64,000 nt of DNA from Salvia splendens (GCF_004379255.2 NC_056052.1:3472001-3536000); one strand, 5' to 3'. Shown: positions 10,997 through 22,293, counted from the stretch's first letter. Notes: generated from the letters alone by a model not told the origin. Numbers and translations: made by a program.

Positions 10997-11544
10997 TAAG
11001 GATTCATCCACCATTTCCATTAGCCCTCCCTCGTGAATTAACTCAAGACACTAATTTACTCTGCTACGACATCCCACATGGCGCACTTGTGTTGGTCAAT
11101 TGTTGGGGCATCTCAAGGGACCTGTCGTTGTGGGAGAATCCAAATGAATTTCTCCCTGAAAGATTCTTTGATACGAGCATAGACTATAAAGGTTTAGACT
11201 TTGAGATGATTCCCTTTGAATCTGGAAGAAGAGGTTGTTCCGGCATTGCGTTTGCAATGTCGATATACGAGCTTGCACTATCGAGACTGGTTAACGAATT
11301 TGACTTTGGATTGCCTAATGGAGGTAGAGTAGAGGATTTGGACATGACTGAAGCCCCTGGCATTATTGTCCATAAGAAATCTCCTCTACTTTTGGTTCCT
11401 ACTTCTTGTTAATTCGTTAGCCCATGTCTAGGTTGCTGAATTTCCTAGTTAAATTGCATCCAGTGTGTAATTTTTTAAATAAAAATAAGGATAGAATTCT
11501 ATGAAATTGAATTTTCAAATCATTTATTCGGTAAAAATGATGTA

Positions 11545-11723
11545 CTCCCTCCGTCTCGGGCTACTCGCTCCTTTCCTTTTCGGCACGGAGATTAAGGAAT
11601 GAGTGTATAGGAAAGTCAAAAATGACGACTGTAGGTGAAATTTTTTACTAAAAATGGAAGGAGTGCAAGTAACTAGGGACGCCCAAAAAGGAAATAAGTG
11701 CGAGTAGTGCGGGACGGAGGGAG
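11545..11723. mobile_element. Stowaway MITE
   Basis: It begins ctccctccgtctcgggctac and ends in the inverted version gggacggagggag, with TA on both sides (11543-11544 and 11724-11725). Short, noncoding, downstream of the P450 stop. Confidence 0.85.
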
Positions 11724-11889
11724 TACTAATTAATAGTATGACAATACTCCATTTGTTCCATCCTAAGTGGAGCATTTGATTTTCGGTTCGATATTTTGTA
11801 TAGTGCTATTATGTGAGCTAAGTGAAGATAGAATAAAATAACAATGAAGAATTATAGAGAGATATATTTTTATTTTAAGAAATATAATA

Positions 11890-12137
11890 CTCTCTCTGTT
11901 CCCTCATAGTTGAGTCATTTTTCAATTTCGAGAAGTTCCCTTATAATTGAGTCATTTCTATATTTAGTAACTTTTTCACTCTCTTACTTTACCCTCTCTT
12001 ACTTTATTCTCTCTACTTTATTCACTTTTTTACTAAATCCTTTCTACTTTTTTTATCTATTTATTTAACACACTCAGCATCTCTTTTTTAAATTCGTGCT
12101 GAAAAGTTTCTCCTCAACTATGAGGGAACGGAGGAAA
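11890..12137. mobile_element. Stowaway-like MITE
   Basis: The left end ctctctctgttccctcatag pairs with the right end ctatgagggaacggaggaaa. TA flanks both sides. Noncoding and AT-rich inside, about 290 bp upstream of the NLR start. Confidence 0.75.
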
Positions 12138-12428
12138 TATCATTTAAAATGGGATATTTCAAAAGAAAAATTATGTCATTTAGAATGAAATGAAATAAGA
12201 CTTGGCCGAGATAGTGATTGCACTTTTGAGAATAGAAAAAATAAGACTTGGCCAAGATAGTGATTGCACTTTGGAGTATAGAAAAGGTTCTATACATTAT
12301 TGAATGATGTAGCACGACAAAAAAAAAATGAAAGGACAACCATGTGACTGAGTCAAGTGAGGGAAAAAGCTCCATTCTAGATTGAGAAAATCTAGAGAGA
12401 GAGGGGGGTGAAACTGAAATCCAAACCA

Positions 12429-15139
12429 ATGGCGGACGCAGCAGTAGAGTTCCTGCTAAGCAACCTGAACGACCTGCTGGTGTACCACGCCCACCTGATA
12501 ACCGAGACGAAGGGCCAAGTGGTGGAGCTGGAGAAGGATCTCCGCATCTTCCGCGCCTTTCTCAAGGACTCCGTCAAGAAGCGGCGAAAGAGCGAGGGCA
12601 TCCAGTCCCTCGTCCGCAGCATCCGCGACGTCGTTTACGAGGTCGAAGACATCATCGACGCCTTCGTCACCCAGGCCACCTATGACAAGTCTCGCAATTA
12701 CTTCCTCGGCGCTTTCAAGTCCACCGTCAGCCTCCACGCCATCGGCAAACAGGTCGAGAGCGTGCGCCAGCGGGTCGAGAAGGGCAGATCCGAATTCGCC
12801 CTCCTCATCGTCTCCGACGAAGACCGTTATGAGAAACCTGAGGTCAACTCTCATTTTTTTTATGCTCACTAAAACTAGCCTAATTTAGCTAATATGCTTG
12901 AAATCTTTTCAAACAGGTTCGGCCTCCAAGGGTGAAAGATGTGGTTGGTTTCGAAGATGTGAGCACAGAACTGATCCAAAGGCTGACTACAGAAACTGAC
13001 TACTTTGATGTCATTTCTCTCATCGGAATGTTCGGTCTTGGCAAGACAACGTTGGCGTGGAAGATTTTCAACGATGCACAAATCCTCTACGAATTCCCCA
13101 TCCGCATTTGGCTCTCCATTTCTCAGCAGTTCTCAGAGAAGGACATCTTCCTCGCCATCCTCGAGAAGCTCGTCACCATAAGCGAGGAGCTCCGTGCCAA
13201 AGACGAGCAGCACCTCTCCCAAATGGTCGCTACTCATCTCGACAACGGGAAGTTCCTCATCGTGATGGATGATGTGTGGTCTACTAATGACTGGGACAGG
13301 ATCAGAGCTGCTCTGCCTTCCAACAACAAGATGGGTAAAATCATGATCACGAGCCGCGAAGAGGATCTAGGCAAGTACGCTAGTCGCCCGAGGGACCCCA
13401 CTACGCTGCGTTTCTTCAACCAGAGCGAGAGCTGGGAGCTGCTCCGGCTGGAGGCGCTTGGCCATCTCGACTGCCCTTCTGATCTGCAGATTGTTGGGAA
13501 AATAATTGCAAATGACTGTAAAGGATTGCCTCTTGCAATTGTGGTGATAGGAGGTATTCTTGCCACCAAGTATTCATCCTCAGACGTAGGCGCCACCAGA
13601 AGGGTGTGGGATAAGGTGTCCACGCGCGTTGGCGCCCATCTCAAGGAGGATCCAAGGGATCGGATGAACACGTTTATATCTTTGAGTTATGACAAGTTGC
13701 CTTATCATTTGCAAGCATGTTTTCTCTACTTGGGGATGTTTCCTGAAGATTATGAGATCCCGGTCTCCAAACTCATCCGAATGTGGATTGGAGAGGGATT
13801 CATACAGCACGTGAAGCAATACACTTTGGAGGAAACTGCCGAGAGCTATTTGGAGGATCTTATCAACCGAAACTTGGTCAGGATTGAAAAGATGAAACCT
13901 AATGGCAAGATCAAGACATGCCGGATTCATGATGCATTGCGCGATTTCTGTAGAAACAAAGGCGGGAGAGAAAAAGAGAATTTTCTCGAGGAAATCAAGT
14001 GCAATGGTGGTGTGTTTGAACCTCCCGTCTCAGACATAAAAAACTACCGGCGCCTTGCCATCCATTCCAAGTGCTTGAACTTCCTCTGTTCGAAGCCTTG
14101 TGGCCCTGGTGTCCGCTCGTTTGTTTGCATCAACAACAATGAATTCGTCTTGCCAGAAGCCAACACTTCAGCCATCCCCGCAGCTTTCAAATTGCTCAGA
14201 GTCTTAGATGTTAAGCCCATCATATTCACCAAAATCCCCTCTGATATGTACCAGCTTATTCACCTGAGGTTCATTGTCTTGTCTTTCAAGCTGAAAATGC
14301 TTCCCCCCAAGTTCAACAAGCTATGGAACATACAAACTCTTATAGTCCACACAACACACCGCACGCTTGATGTCAAAGCGGATATATGGAAGATGAAGCA
14401 GCTAAGGCATTTCAAGACCAACGCATCCGCCACCTTGCTCAAACCAGGCAAGGAAAGCGAACACGGGGCAGAGCTTCAAACACTAGGCACAATCTCAGCA
14501 GAGAGTTGCACTGCAGAGCTTCTGCACCGAGCCCCTAATCTGTTGAAGCTAGGCATCCGTGGGAAACTAGGCTCGCTCTTTGAAGGAAAGATTGGTTCCT
14601 TTAACAGCTTGGTGAAGATGAGGAAGCTCGAGAAGCTGGAGCTGATAAACGACGTGTATCCTAACCCGGCTTCAGAAGATCAACTGCTTGTCCAGCCTCA
14701 GCATTACCAGTTCCCTGCTACTCTCAGGAGCCTCACACTGTGTTCGACTCACTTTAGTTGGAGTTACATGTCTACCCTCGGGTTGCTGGAGAATCTCGAG
14801 GCGCTTAAGCTGAAAGATAAGGCGTTTGTGGGGAGGACTTGGGAGGGGGTTGGAGAGCGGTTCCATCGCCTCGAGTTCTTGCACATTGAGCACACGGATT
14901 TACATGTTTGGCAAGCTTCGTCGCACCATTTCCCGCGTCTTAAAGGCCTTGTGCTGCGCAACTGTGAGCATCTTCTTGAGATCCCATCTGAGCTGGCTGA
15001 GATACCGAGCTTCCAAAAACTGGAGTTGCAAATTTGTCGAAGTGCTGCTGCTTCTGCCAAGCTGATCAAAGAGAAAAAGAAAGAGAAAATGGGAGTGTTC
15101 AACCTCTCTATATTTCCAGCTACTGATGATCTTCCTTGA
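12429..15139 (+). CDS. CC-NBS-LRR (NLR) immune receptor, apparently intact
   Basis: An intracellular plant immune receptor. Exon 1 (12429-12842) encodes the Rx-type coiled-coil domain with an EDVID-like motif (YEVEDIIDAF). A 74-bp intron (12843-12916) separates it from exon 2 (12917-15139). The product is about 878 aa. NB-ARC motifs in order: P-loop GMFGLGKTTLA (175-185), kinase-2 FLIVMDDVW (251-259), RNBS-B KIMITSREED, GLPLA (341-345), RNBS-D ACFLYLGMFPEDYE, and IHD (475-477) in place of the usual MHD. LRRs follow from about residue 545. The ATG at 12429 opens MADAAVEFLL, the normal CNL start. The GC-rich exon 1 contrasts with the surroundings. It resembles the RPP13/R1-like group; the pathogen recognised is unknown. 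Confidence 0.93.
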
Positions 15140-16199
15140 CAGGTAATGATACAAGTCCTAAAGTTAGTATTCAACTTAAAATTAATTGGTGATAAGATTT
15201 ATTTATACTGATGTGAAACTTGATAGTGCAGAACGTGGTTCTAGTTTGTTTTTGTTTCATTTGCTAATGCTCTCTTTCAAACCTTTTAAGGTGACCATTA
15301 GATGGATTTGAGTTAGATATATTGTTGGGCCAGTCATTTTTTGTCTCGATCTAGATATATTGTTGATTCCATCAAAATTAGTTTTAGTGCATAGTCGACA
15401 ATCCACTCTGATAACATGATACAAGTTAATGGGATTTCAACTTAAGACTAATTGTTGAAAGTATAGAAGTAATTAAACTTAAGAGTATATGGATTTCAAT
15501 TATCTCTTTTACATTTTAGGAAATAATGGACGATTACTATTAATGAGTAGTTGTTGATGATGAGTGAAGTATGGCAGGCAATAATTTCTCTTTTCCATAC
15601 AAACAAGGAATTTATTGCATATTAGTATAACTAATCAAGGCTGGATCTGCCACTTCTAATATTTGGGATTCGTGGAAATGGGATTGATAAGACACATAAA
15701 ACTTGGCAGAGGGAGCCAGGAAAAATATGCGTGGTTCTTTCGTCCAATAAGTCAAGTCAAATTTGTGGGTTTTAATTCAATGTATTTTTGGGGTTATAGA
15801 TATTAAACTGCATGTGTTCATTATTATTTTCATTTTTGCTTTAAAAATTAGATAATATTTGTATTTTAAGCATTAAATATTCTCGTTTTCTGTAAAAATA
15901 GAGATTATTTTCATTTTGATATGTCTTATAAAAATAATTTATTTTAATTTTGATAACTTTTTTGTTGTGAGGTGGATCACGTTCTCCATTACCACTCTCT
16001 AATAATTTTTTCTTTGTATCCTTTTTTATTTTATTAATTATATATTTAAATTCATGTTATTTTAGATATTTTATTTTTATTTTTATTTTTATGAAACAGG
16101 AAGTAAGATAATACGAGAGAGTATAACTCTATAACAAATGTCCATTTAGATATACTCACTCACACGGCCCAAAAGTTGTCCTCTTAAAACAGCAAGTAG
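15140..16199. other. Intergenic stretch between NLR and element C
   Basis: AT-rich, presumably including the NLR 3' UTR. No coding frame, RNA gene or clear terminal repeat pair was recognised. Confidence 0.6.
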
Positions 16200-16297
16200 T
16201 AAGAGCATCCACAATAGCGGCGAGCGCACCGGCTTGGCGCTATTGCAGCCTCCCGATCGGCGAGCGACCGACGAACGGATTTTTTTTTTCGAAACAC

Positions 16298-16370
16298 TAT
16301 ATATACGTGATTTGCACGTCATTTTCATTCGCACCACTTGTTTTAACGAGTACTCTCTATCTTAATTTCT
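16298..16370 (+). promoter_or_regulatory. Harbinger C promoter and leader, shared with F and H
   Basis: TATATATACG lies 94 bp before the ATG, followed by cattcgcaccacttg, a ttaacgag-like tract and a CT-rich stretch. The same order and spacing (88 bp) occur before the transposase ATGs at 23331 (H) and 57849 (F). Confidence 0.75.
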
Positions 16371-16391
16371 GTACAAGATCAACAACGTGAA

Positions 16392-17642
16392 ATGGAGAAC
16401 AACAACGAAGGTACTCCAATGGCGAGCGGGTCTCAAATTCCCCCGATACCCGTGGGAGGTGGATGGGGTCCGATGCCCGGGTACTACAACATGTACCCGT
16501 TGCAGCAGATGATGTCCGGGATGGCAGCCGGGGGGAGTATGCCGGGGGGGGGGGGGTTACCGGCGATGCAGGGGACGCCGGGGGGGGAAAACGTCTATCG
16601 CCCCAGTTTTGATTTTTCGACTGCTTCTTCGCACACATTGACCCCAACGGAGGCGCAGTTCACACAATATGAGACTTTCTCCTTAGAGGAGTTGGGGTTT
16701 GATCTTCTCGGTTTCCGGAAACTCCCGTTCAAACGGGGGAGTAGGGCGGGGTCGGGGCCCCCCAAAGAAGAAGGGCAAGGGGAAGGGCAAGAGGGTCGGC
16801 GAGTCGTCGCAGCCGGGTGAGGACTACTGCTCGGTACGGAGGAAGTGGACGGATGCGGAGAACGTCGCGCTGTCCAAGGCGTGGGTGAGTGTTTGCGATG
16901 ATCCCCTCACTTCGAACAATCAGAGGATCGTCAACATGTGGGCCAAAATAGCAGCAGCCTACAAGGCATTTTGCCCGGAGGGGAGGCCGCGCAACGGGGA
17001 AGAGTGCCGTAAGGCGTGGGACCGAATCAGGGCTGGGGTCTCCCGATTTTCGGGCTTGTACGCCAACGCCCTCCGCATGCAGAGCAGTGGCCAAACGGAG
17101 GATGACTGTAGGAGGATAGCGGAGAAAGCCTTCCCCCAGCCCGGGTTGAATAAGGAGTTCACCTACTGGAACTGCTATGAGGTACTGAACGATTCCGAGA
17201 AGTTCCGGGCAGGTGTCGACGCTCGCTGGCCGAAGAAGCAACGACTGAACTATACCGGTGATTACAGCGGCAGTTCCCACGACCTCCCCGAGGGTGCTCA
17301 TGAGCTCCCGTCCCCTCCATCGTTCGTTCGCCGAACTCGCCCGGTTGGTCAAAGGCGGGCGCAACGGGAGGCGAGGGGAGGCGCCGGGGGGTCCCAGGAG
17401 GTCCAGTCGGCATCCCCCCTGGCCAGTCGACAGAGGATCTTAAATTCTTCGCGCTTCAACAAACACGTGCTCAGATGGTCAAGATCTTAGCCGATTGGAA
17501 GGCGGCAGGGAACCCCGATGAGAAGAGTTTTCTTCACGCATTGCTCGTGAGCATGCGTGACGATTTGAAGGCCACCGCGGCACGAGGGGGTACCGGCGGC
17601 GACGGAGGCGACGACGACGGTGGCTGCGAAGACGAGGAGTGA
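16392..17642 (+). pseudogene. Harbinger ORF1-type SANT/Myb-like protein of element C
   Basis: From ATG 16392 the head is Gly/Pro/Met-rich and reaches TFSLEELGFDLLGF. A frame change in the G/C homopolymers near 16740-16765 leads into a basic patch (PPKKKGKGKGKR). The SANT/trihelix region follows: RRKWTDAENVALSKAWVSV, IVNMWAKIAAAYKAFCPEG, ECRKAWDRIRAGVSRF and TYWNCYEVLNDSEKF. The tail KKQRLNYTGDYSGSS is a hallmark of these ORF1 proteins. A second frame change near 17390 is needed to reach the C-terminal helix (LQQTRAQMVKILADWKAAG) ending at 17642. The two indels make it probably inactive unless they are sequencing errors in G-runs. Confidence 0.8.
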
Positions 17643-18159
17643 GGCCGAGGTCGAGATTTTTTTTTAATAATGTAATTTTTTAAAAAATTAATGTAATTTT
17701 TTTTAACGTACTTTTTTTAAATGTAAATAATATTATTGAATTTTCCTGTATCTGTGTCGTAAATTTAATTCCGTATTTTGTGTGATTGTCAATTATTTGT
17801 TTTATATAATTTTGAGTGATGTGGCTAGGCTATTACTGGGCTATTTGCTTGTCCTGATGATGTGGCAGGAGGATTTTTAGTGATGATGATGTGGCAGGAA
17901 GAGTTTGTGGCTGGGCTATGGCTGGACTATTCTTATTATGGATGCGCTAAAAGAAACTTTCTAAACATCGAGAGAGAGAGAGAGAGTGAGTGCAGAATGG
18001 TTTATGCGCTCATCGTTTCTCTAAAGCTGACTTTAGATCCCCTTCTAGATTCCGCTCAATATATAGTTCAAATTCATAAACCAGAGCTTAAATTGATTTA
18101 CGACGATCTATGCTATATAAAATCCTTTTTCGATGGAATGAATTCTCTGCGAGATAGAA

Positions 18160-18360
18160 TGTTAAGGACCTAATTCCTTAACGTCGATTTCCACGCAAAA
18201 TCAAGAAACGAGGTGTCGTCGTTTGTCGAGCGCCCAACGTTGGGTCGTGACTTGGACGGCAAAAAATTGCAGCTGAGGGAACAAGAAACAAATATAAGAA
18301 AAGATATGCAAATCCCTAATATATCTAAACTTATTAATACTAATCGAAATACTCGTATCA
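18160..18360 (-). repeat. LTR (3' LTR in element orientation)
   Basis: 201 bp, TG...CA, followed internally by actcctccacggttaaaatc, as the first element's LTR is followed by actctctcgccgttgaaaac. Confidence 0.75.
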
Positions 18361-18441
18361 ACTCCTCCACGGTTAAAATCCACCTTGTCCTCAAGGTGGG
18401 AACCACGAACCAAGGACGAGAGTTGAAAGCAAAAGCTTTAG

Positions 18442-19758
18442 CTAGACGTCTCCTCCTGGATCAAACACATATCGAACAGCTGAATGTCTCCCTTTACCAC
18501 CTCCAAGAATGCTCAAATATGGCGTGTCATCGCACGGAGGGATGAATCGTGTATCGACGTCGAGTGATGTCGAACGATGAACAATACTTGGAACATCGCC
18601 ATCAAAGAAATCCACATAGAAATAGGTAGTTATCCTTACGCCAGTGCAAGCACTTCCTCTCTTAAACCAACAATTCGCAACATCCTTCGATGACATTTGA
18701 GCATCATTGAACGATGTGATTATCTTCTCCACTTCACCAATAGAACCATCCTCCTCTTTATCTTCTAGCAATGTCTCATCCTTTTCACCAATCTTCCCAT
18801 CATATACCCCAACGAGCACTTGCGGTGACTCATTGCCGTTCTTGACAATCCATTTGTTCTTGATGAACTCTCCAGAGGACTCGTTGTTTGGAACATCAAG
18901 AGGAGTGCCATCATTGTGAACATCGGTAACGTCATTGGGAACATCATCACCGAATACTATCGTGGGAGTATTATCAGTTTTCTCTTCGACTAAATTCTCA
19001 TCTTGAATGTTCTCCTCAAACTCATCCCCATCATCCGCATAACAGAGAATGCGTTGTTTACACACATGTCCCATCACCCATTTCTCGGGACAGTGCCAAC
19101 AGAGACCCAACCTGGACCGTTCTGACTTCTCCGCCTGGGAGACCCGTATTAGCAGCAGACGTGGCTGCTCCGGAGTTTGACTGGTCACACGTGCGGGCTG
19201 ACTGTACAGGTCCCGCGTTGGCTTTTCGGTGGAGTAGCGGGGCTGGTGGGAGGCGGGCTGGACTCGCGTTCTCACCTCCTCCCGAGGGCGAGGTCGGTCC
19301 CAGCACGTCTCCGAGAGTCGGGGCCGGTCAACGGTCGGGTAGCCGCGGTCCTGCTGTTGCACCGGTGGGTCCCAGCACGTTGGGCGGTGCTGCTGCGTTG
19401 CGGTTGTCGGGTAGCGATCAAACCCTAATTGGATCTGATGCTCTCCGCGATCAGATAGGTGGCCACCCCTCTCGACGTAGCCGCCGCGGTATCGGGGCCA
19501 AGTGTCTTGCGCGCGATCGCGGTACCCGATGGGCTGGTATCTAAGCCGTGGGCGACGATCAGGTGGATCCAAGTGGTGTGAGACGTAAGGTGATTCTGGA
19601 TCTGGCCACGACGGCGGGCGGAGTACTTCCACCCGGATGCTTGGAGGGTCCCAACTGGTTACACGGCGAGGTTGGGCCGGATGGTGGGGACGGAATGGCT
19701 GTGTGGCCTGAGGTAAGTTGTATTGACGACGGCGATAGCCGGCGTAGTCGTATGACAT
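18442..19758 (-). CDS. Gag-like protein with zinc-knuckle-type motif
   Basis: An uninterrupted 438-codon frame. The N-terminal half is Arg/Pro/Tyr-rich (many RPxWDPP-like repeats). It is followed by a knuckle-like motif GLCWHCPEKWVMGHVC, typical of plant Ty3-type gag, and then an acidic spacer. The C-terminal part ends YLSILGGGKGRHSAV and YVFDPGGDV. No protease or polymerase follows. The usual gag core (capsid-like DHPASEW pattern) is missing or beyond recognition, so this is an internally rearranged gag. Function in trans is possible but unproven. Confidence 0.6.
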   Translation of the reverse strand: MSYDYAGYRRRQYNLPQATQPFRPHHPAQPRRVTSWDPPSIRVEVLRPPSWPDPESPYVSHHLDPPDRRPRLRYQPIGYRDRAQDTWPRYRGGYVERGGHLSDRGEHQIQLGFDRYPTTATQQHRPTCWDPPVQQQDRGYPTVDRPRLSETCWDRPRPREEVRTRVQPASHQPRYSTEKPTRDLYSQPARVTSQTPEQPRLLLIRVSQAEKSERSRLGLCWHCPEKWVMGHVCKQRILCYADDGDEFEENIQDENLVEEKTDNTPTIVFGDDVPNDVTDVHNDGTPLDVPNNESSGEFIKNKWIVKNGNESPQVLVGVYDGKIGEKDETLLEDKEEDGSIGEVEKIITSFNDAQMSSKDVANCWFKRGSACTGVRITTYFYVDFFDGDVPSIVHRSTSLDVDTRFIPPCDDTPYLSILGGGKGRHSAVRYVFDPGGDV

Positions 19759-19993
19759 GTTGGCGGACTAAGGCGTGGCTGTGGTGGATGATGATCGTCT
19801 GACTTTGGCGCGGCACGCGGGAATCCTTCCCGCCGGGCGTTGCAGAAATAGTGTTGTCCTGCGGCTAGAGCTCGGCGGACAGGCGGGACTCGACAACCAA
19901 AGCAGTTGCTGTGCGCGGAATGTTTTCCGTCGGGCAGCGGTGTAGCTTCGGTTCGAGATGGTGGGAGGGTCAGCTCTCAATGAGAGCACCAGT

Positions 19994-20174
19994 TGTTAAG
20001 GATAGCCTTCCTTAACGTCAAATTCCACACACAATCAAGAAACAAGACCGTAGTCGTCGAGCGCCCAAGAGGTTTGGGTCGGCGATGACGTCGGTCGAGG
20101 GGGGTGCTGGGCGCGAGAGAGGTTCTCGTCAGCAGCGTTGATGATAGTTTCTTGAAGCACACGATAATGAGCCA
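19994..20174 (-). repeat. LTR (5' LTR in element orientation), right end approximate
   Basis: It matches the first ~90 bp of the left LTR and then diverges. The end is inferred from a terminal CA and an imperfect target duplication. Confidence 0.5.
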
Positions 20175-21142
20175 ATTGAATAAATTCATATATTGATTGA
20201 GTATACTCAAGATCTGATTGAAGCTCATCTATCAAATCTAGCTCAGTCTGAATCTCAGAGCCCTGGAGATGAGATTTCGATTGCATGGTTTTCCAAAAAA
20301 TTGATAGAAGTCAAAGATAAGTTGAAGGCCAAGAAAGATGAAGTTGCAGTGTTGAAGGCTAAGAAAGATGAAATTTTGAAGGCCAAGGAAGAACTGTTGA
20401 AGTCTCAGGAGGAAGAGGAGCAGCAATCGGCCGATCATTTTGGTGCGGATGCTGTTATTTCATCAAAAATTGGTTTTGAGAAGAATAACAAGACAGTGGG
20501 ATTGCAAGATGAAGTAAGTAGGCTGTTGGATTTGCTTTTGAGTGACAATAGAAGGCGTAATCTCTATTGGTGGGATGGCTGGCATTGCCAAAGAGGTATA
20601 TGAGTATATCTCCATCCACTTGTGGAACAACATTTCGATATTAGGATATTCATAAACATAGGTGCGGAATATCAGTTGGAAGAATTACTGGTTAATGAAT
20701 TAGGTGAGCAGTTATACAAATACTTATTTGATAGGAGGTATCTGATTGTATTAGATGACATGTGGAATCTTAAGGCTTGGGAGGAAATTCAACGTTTCTT
20801 TCCAAATAATGAAAATGGCAGTCGAATCATTTGCACAAGTAGGCTGAATGGCGAGGTTTGTGATGCTTTCTCCGATAGAAAGCTTCAGGCCATCAGCAGT
20901 GGGGCGCCCTAAGGCGCGCTCTATGGCGCGCCACATCATCATTTTTATCCTCCTCCTTCTCCACCTGCAGTGGGGCGCCCTAAGGCGCGCCCTATGACGT
21001 GCCACGTCATCATTTTGTTGTTTTATTTAATTAATTTAACTGTTTTCAAATAACACGTAACGAGTAAAAAAAATTGACTAAATAACAAGCGGCGAAGTTT
21101 TATAAAAAAAAATTACACCATTCAACTAAAAAAAGAAAAAAA

Positions 21143-22205
21143 CTAAGTCGGGCCAATTCTCAACATTCTACGCAACTCATCGAGTAATGCACGGAGATAC
21201 TCGGCTTGTTCGGGGTCGGTGCACTTCTTGAGAGCCTTGTGCGTCTGCAACATCGTCCTTGCCATCGACGCTGTAGCTAACGACGCAAACGCGGTGGACG
21301 TCTGCGTCGGGAGCTCATCCGGGTCCGGATCAGGGGTTGCAGCGGTCGACGATGACGTCGCGGTCGCCTTCCCCTTGGCCTTCGCAGCCTTGATGCCGGG
21401 AGGACGCCGGGAGGACACCGGTGTGCCGGAACTCCCTTCATCCACGTACGTCCGGTTGAGGTCAACCGGGTTAGTGCCGCTGCCGCTGCTCGTGTAGTCA
21501 CCAGCTTCAGTGACCTTCGTCCTCTTCGGCGCACCAGTGTGCAGAATTCCACCTTGGAACTTCTGCTTCTCCCTCAAGAGCGCCCAGATGGCCTCATGCT
21601 TGAACTCGCCGAACATCGACCAGTACGACAACATCGCTTTAGAGCGCACGTCGTGCACGCTCTCGCCGCTCCCCTGTGATCGCGCGCACTTCTCGAACTC
21701 CGCCGAGTACAAGTTCACTTGCTTCTTGATTTGATCCCAGTGCTTGCGGAGTTGCTCACGCTTGCGCTTGTACGCGGTCGGCGGCTTGACCGAATTGTAG
21801 AGGTTCGCGATTCGCTCCCAGTACGCGGTCTGTCTCTGGTTGTTGGCGAATATCGGATCTTCCGATATATCTACCCCAACACCGGGCCAAAGTGAGAGTT
21901 TCGTCGCCGGTGTAGTTCTTACGGCCGGGGGCGTACTCATCGCAGTCACCGAGAGGAGGCAACTTCTGCGCCCGCTGCCGGTTCTGCTTCGCCTTCCCCT
22001 TGGCGGCACCGGTCGCTGCGGGGGCGGGATCGGCCGATGCGGTTGGGCGGTGCGGCGACGGCTCCATATCAGACAACCCATACGATTCCGTACTGAAATC
22101 GAGATCGTAATGGGTGTTGTCACCGAACGAACGATAATCGCCGGGTTCTGTACCCGGCCAATGCGCCTCTCCGCTAAACGTAGGGCTATTGGGGCTTGAA
22201 TCCAT
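21143..22205 (-). pseudogene. Harbinger ORF1-type SANT/Myb-like protein of element D
   Basis: The start ATG at 22205 (MDSSPNSPTFSGEAH) is preceded by a TATAAATA-like box near 22275. The domain begins NYTGDETLTLARCW. A single extra G near 21876 shifts the frame before VDISEDPIFANNQRQ, YWERIANLYNSVKP, LRKHWDQIKKQVNLYSAEF and REKQKFQGGIL. The tail KRTKVTEAGDYTSSGSG and a C-terminal helix (EYLRALLDELRRMLR) end at 21143. With the one-base correction the whole protein is readable, so this is the best preserved ORF1 of the three. Confidence 0.85.
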
Positions 22206-22293
22206 TTCGTAGTAATTATGTAAATGTAAGTTTCGAAGATGAAATCGTGTGAAATGAAATATTACAAATGAACGCTATTTATAAAAAAACAAA

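Larger units (their letters stand above)
2061..11412 (+). pseudogene. CYP71-clan cytochrome P450, broken by three transposons
   Basis: The remains of a microsomal P450 monooxygenase can be read in four pieces. Piece 2061-2359 has the membrane anchor and the hinge [13 protein letters not shown]; 5427-5496 continues with YGGRDVAYSAYGDHWRQ; 8068-8572 gives RSMCVLQLLSNKTVES and the following region; 8758-8945 gives AGTDATFTALEW (I-helix) and the start of ESLR. Piece 11000-11412 holds the HPP after ESLR, PERFF, the haem loop FESGRRGCSG (Cys ligand) and the stop. An LTR element interrupts exon 1 at 2360-5421, Harbinger A sits in a putative intron (5497-8067), and Harbinger B splits the ExxR motif. 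There is also one extra C near 8116 (frameshift) and an indel near 8825. Introns: 5497-8067 and 8573-8757. It resembles CYP71A-type enzymes of specialised metabolism; the substrate cannot be told. Clearly non-functional here. Confidence 0.9.
16203..17947 (+). mobile_element. PIF/Harbinger element C (SANT-only)
   Basis: The left end gagcatccacaatagcg and the right end (reverse complement gcgcatccataataagaatag) are flanked by taa (16200-16202 and 17948-17950). The 1.75-kb element has a TATATATACG promoter (16298-16307), a leader shared with transposase elements F and H, an ORF1 gene and an AT-rich 3' part with gatgtggcagga repeats. There is no transposase. It sits about 47 bp upstream of the second NLR's start codon. 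Confidence 0.9.
18160..20174 (-). mobile_element. Gag-only LTR retrotransposon (TR-GAG type) in the second NLR
   Basis: The left LTR (18160-18360) begins tgttaagga and ends gtatca; the right LTR begins tgttaagga at 19994. The first ~90 bp align well (ccttaacgtc, caatcaagaaac, tcgtcgagcgcccaa), while the distal parts have diverged. I place the right end near 20174 (gcca) because attgaa then resembles the left flank atagaa; this end could be wrong by tens of bases. Just inside the minus-strand 5' LTR is actggtgctctcattgag, a primer-site-like tract. Only a gag-type protein is encoded. It shares the internal tract ctcaaggtggg with the element at 2360. Confidence 0.75.
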
